The notes under the pieces are model-generated. The model saw nothing but the letters and a program-made list of their open reading frames with translations. It searched no databases and was not told the origin of the DNA. Both the position numbers and the translations under genes were made by a program. This document shows, piece by piece, positions 15,201 to 24,200 of a stretch of DNA of 35,303 nucleotides. The first letter of the stretch is position 1. Each line of letters begins with the position of its first letter. Origin of the DNA: M3007 sp964481485 (GTDB lineage: Bacteria > Bacteroidota > Bacteroidia > Chitinophagales > Saprospiraceae); contig CAYZVM010000036.1 of assembly GCA_964481485.1 (NCBI GenBank), forward strand, positions 1-35,303, read 5' to 3'.

Positions 15201-18200
15201 CGCTGGTTTCGTATTCGAGGTACTGGCCGGCCTTGAACAAATAAAGTTTGCCCGAGGTATTGAGCGTGGCTTCAAAGCCATTCTGGAACAGGCCGGGAAT
15301 GTTGCCCCAATTGCCCTTGACTTTTTTCGGCGCGGGCAGCACGTCGGGTTCGGCAGTGCCAGAGAGTTTGTAATACTGGTCTTTTGCGAAAAGATAAACC
15401 AGGTCGTTTTGGACAAATGCGGCGTCTATTTCAGCGGGCATGGGTTTGGGATAGCCCGCGTCGGCAAACTCGCCGACCGTGCCCAATGGGCTGATGGTGT
15501 ACCTGAAAAACATCTTTCCGCTGAGCAGAAAAAGTTTTTTGTCGCGGATGTAGGCGGCGTCCACTCCTTTCTCGGCAATGCTGAACGCGACGCTTTCCCA
15601 AAGGGGTTTGGTGTTTTGCTCGGCGTTCAGATTGTCGGAAGTCCTGAATTTTGTGTCTTTGAAAAAATAGGTTTTTCCGTCATTGCCCACAAAAGCCGCG
15701 TCGAGGCGGTCCAATTTGGGCAGGTTCTCGCTGTTGGTAGAAAGTTGTTTGGGGTAGCCATCGTCCATCGAATCGAGGTTCGAGCCGGAATAGCGGGCGT
15801 ACAGATTGCCTTTTGTGAGGAAGAGTTTCCCGTCGCGGATAAAAGCGGAGTCCACCCGGTCAATCGTCTCGGCAAGCCCCCAACGGTCAGAAATATTGGG
15901 TTTGCTGGCCCATGTTGCATCGCTGATGGTGGGAAAAGCCGCCGGAATCGTGCTTTGCTGGTGGTACTTTTTGCCTTTGAAAAGGTACAAATTGCCGCCC
16001 TGCGTAAATGCCGCGTCCACCGTTGTTTGTCCTTCGGTTTGCTTGACCACGGCCCCTTGCTCGTTGACGTAGGCGACTTCAAACATATTGGGATTGGTGT
16101 TGGCTTCGCTCACGGTTTTGGCAACCGGGTTGATTTCGAAGCCCCTGCCCGGGTGGTGGTGGATGAAGATTTTGCCGTCTTTTGTATAAGCACCTTCGAT
16201 TTTGAGTGTCTTGTACTCATTTCTTTTGGCTGCCGTCATCGCCACGCCCAAGTCGTCGAGCAGGCCGGCTAAATTGGAAGGCTTTGGATACTCCGGGGCG
16301 ATGTGGTCGAGTTGGCCGCCGGTGTATTTGACAAACTCTTCGTTGTTGAAAAGGTACACGTCGTTGTTGAGCGAAAAGGCGGCCACGACTTTGCTGCGGG
16401 CAGGGTCGGTGAAGGAGTTGGCCTTCAATTTGCCCCAGCGGTTTTTTACTGTTTCGGACGCGATGCCGCCGTTGAGCATATAGCTGGTGCCGTTGAAAAA
16501 CAGCAGATTCCCGTTTGGCATTCGCACGCCGGCGTCAAAGCCCGTCCAACCGGCTGCGAGCATGGCGCCGAAGTGCGGTGCCGTTTGGTTGGGCAACAAA
16601 GCCAATTGCTGGAGGGTAAAGGGACCACTCCGGGCGCTCAACTCGTACTTGTTTCCGGTAAAAATCAAACACTCGTTGCCGTTGAAAAAGAAAGTCAGGT
16701 TGCCGTCCACGAGCGCCGTGTCTTTGCGGACGACGACGGGGCCAGGGTTTTGTTTGCCCCAACGGGCATCTATCGGCAACTCTGTTCCGGGTTTTTGGGA
16801 CGTGACGTACACGTTGTTTTTGAAGAAAAAACGCTCTGTGCCCAATTCAAACGCGGCGTCGAGATTGGCCCAATTGGGGAACGCCGGGTTGTCTGCCACC
16901 TTTTGCGGGTGGACGGTGATTTTTGGCACAGAAGGCTTCACCAAAAAACTGCCGCCTTTGTGGTCGAAACTGAACCAGGGGCCGTCGGTGGAATTTTCGT
17001 AGGTGGAAAGCTGCACTTCGCGCTTGATGGAGATTTTTTCTGTGCTGGCAAAAATGCTCTGGAATACCTGCAAACCTTGGTTGCTGAAAACTGGCTTGTT
17101 TTGCAACTCTACAGTATAGAGCTCCGGGGTGAGCGAATAGGCGGCACTCGTCTGCGTGACAGTATTGTAATAAGCCCTGGCATCCGCCAAGTGTTTCTCC
17201 AAATCGGCGATGGCTTGCGCAAAAAATGTGCTTCCCAACGAGTTTCCCCACGATTTCAAGGTGTTGATGTTGGCCTCTATTTGGGCCAACTCCGCGCTGG
17301 CTTCTTTCGACATCACTGGCTTCCAACCGTAAGCGCAATTGACAATGATGTTCTCGTGCTTCTGATTTTCCAACAGGTTGGAGTTCTCTACAAAGAGTTC
17401 AAAGTCGGTGATTTTATACGACTCTACGATTTTGGTGTCGAGCAATTGCGGTGAAGCCCACTCCTTGTTCAGGTTGTAGAACGAGAAGAAAATCTTGATT
17501 TCGTATTCCTTTTCGCTCTCCGACGAGTAGTTGGAGCCTTCGTTGACGATGACTGTTTTGCTTGAGTCTTTCAGGCGCTCCTCCAATTTCCCCCAGAACA
17601 CGAAAATCCGCCCGAAGGCAAAAACGGGATGCACCCGCTTGGCGTCAATCATGTTGTTGAAAGGTCGCCAAGCCTCCCACTGAACGGCATCTGTGTTGCC
17701 CCCCACAAACCGTGCGGTTCGGTAATAGTAGCGGGGCGGCTCGGCTTTGGTGTGGCCAAACAGCACCAATTGTTTGTCGTCGAGCACTTCTGGGTCGTCA
17801 TATACATAGCCGCCCGCTATTTTGAGGCGCGAGACTTCCGTGTATTCGTCCAGGTACTTTTTGTAAACGCGCAGCACGGCCTCGTCGGTCACTTCGTTTT
17901 GCAGCAGGTCTTCTTCCAAGGTTTTGAAAGCAGGCGTTTTGGTGTCGCGCAGTTCAGGGCGGATAAAATTCTCTGGATACAAAAACACCTTTCGGTTGGC
18001 TTCCCACACCCGGTAGTTTTTCATCCATTGCCACCATTTTTTCAGTTGGGCGCGGGTTTTTTCGTCCTCATTACCCGTCAAGTCCACTTCTTCCAAATTG
18101 ACAAAGTAGCGGTGGAAATAGAGTTGAATGGCGGCGGTGGCTTCCAATATCACGGAGGTGTTGCCGCAGCTGCCCATTTCCACATCTATCAGCAGCATCT

Positions 18201-21200
18201 CGTAGAGGTCGCGGGCATCGCGGAGTTGTGGGATTTTGGAGCCATTCCCGGCGTTTGCCTGATTGATGCGCACGATGGAGTAAGGGAGCAAAGCGTCGCG
18301 CTTCAGCACGTTTTCCGCGTCGTGCAGTTGTTTCGACAACACCGCCCAGTCTTTTTCGCTGTTCATTTCGCCCAAAAAGCGGTAGAGCGCGGAAGCAGCC
18401 TCGGCAAGTTGCCCGTTTTCAAACCAGTTTTTCCAAACCTCGGCATAGACGACCGACGGGGCTTGCCCCATCTTGCCGCACAGCGCAAAGATTTCGGCCA
18501 TCTTCAGCACGGCTTCCAAGTCGAAAGTGACCTCGAAAAACTTGCTCGGCGGTAAGAACGCCTGATTGCGTTTGAGCCATTTTATTTCGTCAATATCCCA
18601 GTCAAACAACTCGGAGAGCGCCTTGTACGGGTCGTTTTGCACAATGGCGGGGTGCAACAGATTTGTCAACGAGTAGTCGCCGCCGCTGTGCTCGTCCTGC
18701 ATCCGTTTGTAGCGGCTGATGGCACGCAGGTCGCCCAATAGGAAATCTGCCCAAGGGCCAAAACGGTTGACAAATTGTTGGGGGTAAATCGGGTCTATCG
18801 CCCGGTAGTCGCGCCGCGAATAGCGCACATACTCATCGCCTTTGAGGAAATACGTCCGCCCCTCGAACACAAACGCGCCGTCAATCCCCGCTTCAAAACT
18901 CACGGGCAGGTTGCCCCAGTTATCCTTGATGGAAAGGGGGAAACCCTCGTCGGCAAATTCATTTTCGGAATTGGAATAGCGCGTGTATTGGCCGTTTTTG
19001 AAGGCATAGACTTTGCCGTCGGGCGCATGGAATATCGCGTCTAGGCCTGCTGATTCCGCGAACAGGTTTTTGACCTTGCCCCATTTCCCGGCTATGGGTT
19101 TTTCGCCTTTTCCGGGGGCGTAGTAGTTTTTGTCTTTGAAAAAATACACTTGCCCGTCGGCACCGGTGAACACGGTGTCCAGCCCGTAGTCGAATTGCGC
19201 CGGGAAACCCGGCAGGCTCAGTTCAGCGGCCAAATTGCCCGCTATCGCGCGCGGGAATCCCTCGTCAACAAACATATACGGGGCATCGGAGTACCTGAAA
19301 TATTGGTCGCCGGAGAACAGGTAGGTTTTCCCTTCCTTGCTGACAAAAGCCGCGTCCACGCGGTTGTTCTGCTCGATGTTGTTCCTGATTTTTCCCAATG
19401 CATCGAGGGGATACGAGGCCGCCGCTTTGTTGGAAACGACTTGGAAGCCCTCTTTCCCAAAAAGATAGACGTTGCGCCCGTTGGCAATCACGCCGCCGAT
19501 GGATTGTTTATCCTTCAGCATCTTCTCCATTTCCTCGTCGAAACTTTCTGGCAGGTTGGCAAAGGGCTTTTCTTTCCGAAGATTACCGACGATGTCGCGG
19601 GGGTAGCCTTCGTCAATGAAGCGGTAGTTGCCCCGCGCATAACGCACATATTGGTCACCTGAAAAAAGATAGGTGAAGCCCTCGCCGTCCACAAAGGCCG
19701 CGTCAATGCGGTTTTCGCGCACAAAATCGTTGTCGGAAAGCCCCCACGTCGCGCGTACCGGGTTGATGATTTTCCCGTTTTGCGGCACGAGCAGCCCCGA
19801 TTGGTACACTACGAATGCCTCGTCGGAGAAAAAATAATGATTCCCGTCAGGGCCAGTGAAGGCCGTGACGATAGTTTCAAAATTGGTTTCGTTGAAAGGC
19901 ATATCGCGCCAGGTGCGGTCGAGCGGTTTGGGGTACGACCAATGCGCCGATTTTTCGTTGAACTGCACAAAGTCCCGGCCTTTGATGAGGAACATATTGT
20001 CGTCTTCAAACAACACGGCATCTACCGAATCAAAACCTTCTTCCACATACACGTCTGGAATCTGCGCCCAGGGTTCGGCCAAATTCGACCATTTGGCATC
20101 GGTCGTTTTCGGGTATTCGTAATCGGGTTTGCTGTAATCCGTGCCGGAATAGCATTGATAGCGCATATTGCCGCTCGCGTCGGGCTTTTCAAACAGGTAG
20201 GTTTTGTCGCCTTTGACGAAGGCGAGCTTTATTTCGGAAAGCCCGCCCCAGTGCGCTGCGATGGGTTTTGGGTTGCCGTCGGTCAGGCTGGGAAAAATTG
20301 CGCCCGTTTTTTTATCGGGCGTGTAACTTACAAACTGGTCGCCGCTGAACAGGTAGGTTTTGCCGTCGCGCCCGACGAAGGCTGCGTCCACGCGGTTGTC
20401 GAAATAGATGTTGTTTTTGCTGCGGCCCCACTCTTCATTGAGCGGGTAGGCTCTTTCGAGCAACGCGTTGTAGCATTTAGCGCCTTTGAACAAGTAGGTG
20501 TTGCCATCGGTGCCGTGCAGCACGGCGTCCAGATTTTGCCTGAACTCGGCGAACTCGACAGGCACGTCGCGCAGGGAAGGCGGCAAGGCGGGCACAAAAC
20601 TCGGCAGCGCGGATTCGAGGCTGTCCACTTTTTGCCACTGGCCTGCTTTTTCCAAAAACACCTGCCCGCCGTCCAAAAAGACGCATTGTGCGGCGGCTGT
20701 GGCAGCAGATGGGTACGCCTTGTGGAGCGATTCGGAAACGACGTGCCATTTGTCGTCTTTGAACAAATAGACATTGCGCTGGTCGGCGAAGGCGGCATCT
20801 ACTCCGGTTTCGAGCGAAACGTGCAGGTTTTGAAAACGAGGCTCGTTTTTCAAAGAGGTGGCGATATATCGCGGGTAGCCTTGGTCCACTGTCGGGATAG
20901 CGCCTTTGCTGAAATCGGCATCCGTGTAGCGGAAAAACTGGTTGCCCGAAAAGAGATAGGTATGCCGGAAGGTCTGCGCGTTCGCTTCTGTCCCCCCTTC
21001 GGGAATGACGCGCGATTCGAGCACGAGAGTGGCATCCACCTTGCCCGTTTTAGCGATGTTGTTGACGATTTTGCCCCAATGCTGTTTGGTGGATTTTGGG
21101 TAGCGGTCGTCAATTTTGTTGTATTGGCGGTCGGAGTAGCGCACAAACTGCGGCTCCGTCGGTTTGGCCGCCGATTTGGCCACTCCTTCCGGCTTCTGGA

Positions 21201-24200
21201 CTTCGCCTGCTGTGAAAATGTACGTTTTCCCGTCTTTTCCGCTAAAAGCCGCCGACACGGACGGGAACGGAATGCTGTCCCAATGTTCCGACAAGGAGAG
21301 CGGGTCGGACCACCAGCGCTCCAAGTGGTTGAACGAAATAAACCGGCTGCCCTTGAACAAATATGCTTTGCCGTCGTGGCCGACAAAAACCGCATCAGGA
21401 GTACCGAACCCCGCCTGGGTCAGCCGAGCCGGCAGGTTCCACCAATTGTCGCCCACCGGTTGCGGGTAGTTTTCATCGGGGATGCGGTAGTCTCGGGTAG
21501 AATACTGCACATATTGGCCTGCGCCCGACTCGCTCGACCCAAAGAGATAGGTTTTGCCATCAAGGATAAAAGCCGCGTCGACCCGCAGCAACCCGCCCCA
21601 ATCGTGCCTTATTGATCGGGGGAACCCTTCGTCCACTTCGGTGTAATTATAGCCGGAATAGCGAAAGTATTGGTCGCCGCTGAACAGGTAGGTTTTGCCG
21701 TCCAAGCCCACAAAGGCTGCATCAACGATACCCGTTTCGGCAAGGTGGTTGGTGACCTTGCCCCATTTCGCCTTGGTATTTTCTGCCAGTAGTTTTGTCG
21801 GTGGTTTCCCGGTCGCCGTCCGCTGGTATCGAAGGTATTGTTCGTCTTTGAACAGGTGCATGACCGCGCCTTTTTCGTCCTGACAAAAAACGGCATCCGC
21901 GCCGTTGTCAAAAATATCGGGCAGACCGGGCAGGTATGTTTCGAGCGACATGGGGCTGCCGTCCATGCCTTTCACGGCATTGTTTTCCAAACTGTCGGCA
22001 TAAGCCATGACCTGATTGCCGGCAAAGAGATATGCCTTTCCTCCGTAGGCGCAGGCTGCGTCCAGTTTGTTTGCTTCGGCAAAATTGTTTTTGACTTTGC
22101 CCCAAGATGTTCGGATGGGCTGTTCTTTGGAAAAATCTTCGGAACTGACAAAGTTGTCGCCTTTGAACAGGTAAGCTACACCTTCCGTGCTTTGGAACGA
22201 AGCGTCAATAGATTCGTAGAAAGCCGTTGGTAGCGCGATGTCTGAGAGTTCGTTGCGCCAGTTGCCCTTGATGCTCTTCGGGTAGCCCTCGTCCACGTGG
22301 TCGTAGCCATGTGAATAGCGCACATACTGGCCGCCGCTAAACAGGTAGGTTTTGCCCTCGTTATCCATGAAAGAGGCGTCTATCCGTTCCGGGTTGTCAA
22401 AATTGTTCTGCACCGCCCCCCAGTCTCGTTCCTGCCTTTTCCATGTTTTTTTCCCGAATTCTCTGTTGAAATATTGTCCGCCAGAGATGACCCATGCCCT
22501 GTTTTGGTGGTCGGTGAAAGCCGCGTCCACTTGTCCGAACTTGGCGAAATGTTCGGAAAGCCGGGACAGTTGGGACGGCTGCACCACGAGGTTGTAGGTG
22601 AGGGCATCGTAGCCCCAGTAAAGGTTGTTTTTGAAAAGGTAAATCAGGTGCGAGTAGGTCACGTCATTTATCTCAATCTCCTCGTCGCGGAGCTCGAGCA
22701 AAGCATCAAAACTGTGGAATCCATCCGGCAAAACGAGTGGCTCTGGGAATTTTTCCACCAAGGTTTGGTCATGGAAAACCACTTCGGTCTCTTCCTTGCT
22801 CAGCCCCAATTTCGACGCGAGGCGGGCAAACTGGTGCATCCGCCGGTAAGCCAGTTCAAATTTGTTGTTCTCCGGCGTTTGGGTCACGCGCTCCAGCGAA
22901 TCCACCACCGAGAGCATGGGCAACACGATGTCGGCCACCAAATGGCTTTCCGACCCCAAGATTTCGCGCGCCAGCACGTTGGTCACTTCCGCCTCAATGC
23001 CCAGCACTTCTGCCAATGCGTCGAGTACCACTTGTTGCTGTTGCGCAGACAAATCTGTCAATTGGGCCACGGTGGCCTGCAACTTTTCGTCCGTCTTCAC
23101 GGCAGCGGCGTTCAGCAGAAAAAAGATGTCCTTGTTGTAGTCGGTATAGTCTTCCAATTGGAAAACCAGCGCGTTGTTGACATTGAGGAAATAGGGCAGA
23201 TGGGCTTCCGGGATTTGGTTGCAATCGTTGAGCCAGCCGGCATTTTGGAGCACCTCCACCAATTCAATTTGCTCGTCGGGCTCCAAGCCGATTTCCGTCA
23301 TGGCTGCGGGCGATATTTGGTATTGCTGCACCGTGGCCGCCAGATTTTTCATCGCCTCGAAAACGGCGTTTATATGTTGCTCCGGTAGCAAAAGGTCAAG
23401 TTCAAAAGACTGCCGGTTTTCCTCTTGCCAGAAAAAAGCATAACGCTCCGCGTTGAGTTTGCCATCGGGGAAATAGTCGGCAGCCATCGCGTCGTGCACG
23501 GCCTGCGCCATTATTTGGTCGGCAGTGTCGGCAAAATCTTCGGGTTTGAACAGGTAGAATTTTTCTTTGAACTGGCCTATCGCCGCTTGCAGCGCGTTCA
23601 GGATTTTGTGGCGTTTTGGGTAAAAAACGAGGGCGAGGTTAAAATCCGCAGCCGACGCGGCCAGCAAGGCGGCCTTGTCCGCGAACACTTTTTCTTTGTC
23701 AATGTAGCCGTTGAATTGCAGGTTTTCCACCAACTGGGCGATTTCGCGTTCGTTCAAGCCCAAGTCCTCGAACGTTTCTTCATTCAGCCGCAGAGGCTCC
23801 AACAGGAACCTCCCGGTGCGCTCTTTTATTTTCGAATAAATGCTGGCGCCGTGAGCACCTATTTTTACATTGACTTCAAAAAAATCGGCGTTTTGCGCGT
23901 CGGCAAAAAAATCGGGCTGCCGCACATCGCCCGTTTCTTCGATGTGGCCATTGAAAATGAGGTTGTCGTACAGTTCGGCTTTTACTTCTGCCGACAGGTT
24001 CAGCTCGTCCAAATCAGACAGGAACACGGAAAAGGACACTTCGGAAATGTTGTTGTTTGCTGTGACCGCTGTTTCTTCCGCCCCTTCGTCTTCTTCTGAA
24101 AATTCTGCATCAATGTCGTCTGCTGGAAGATCTTCCAGTTCTTGCAAATAGAGTTTTTGCAAAATGTCGAAAAGCGGGCGGCGCTGGGCACTGAAGTCGG

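Noticed and set aside
18000..22550. Hemopexin array read as a T9SS adhesin or RHS/YD repeats
   Set aside because: The repeats have the DAAF...YLF.G..Y.RY hemopexin pattern rather than YD repeats, and the protein lacks a signal peptide and a T9SS tail.
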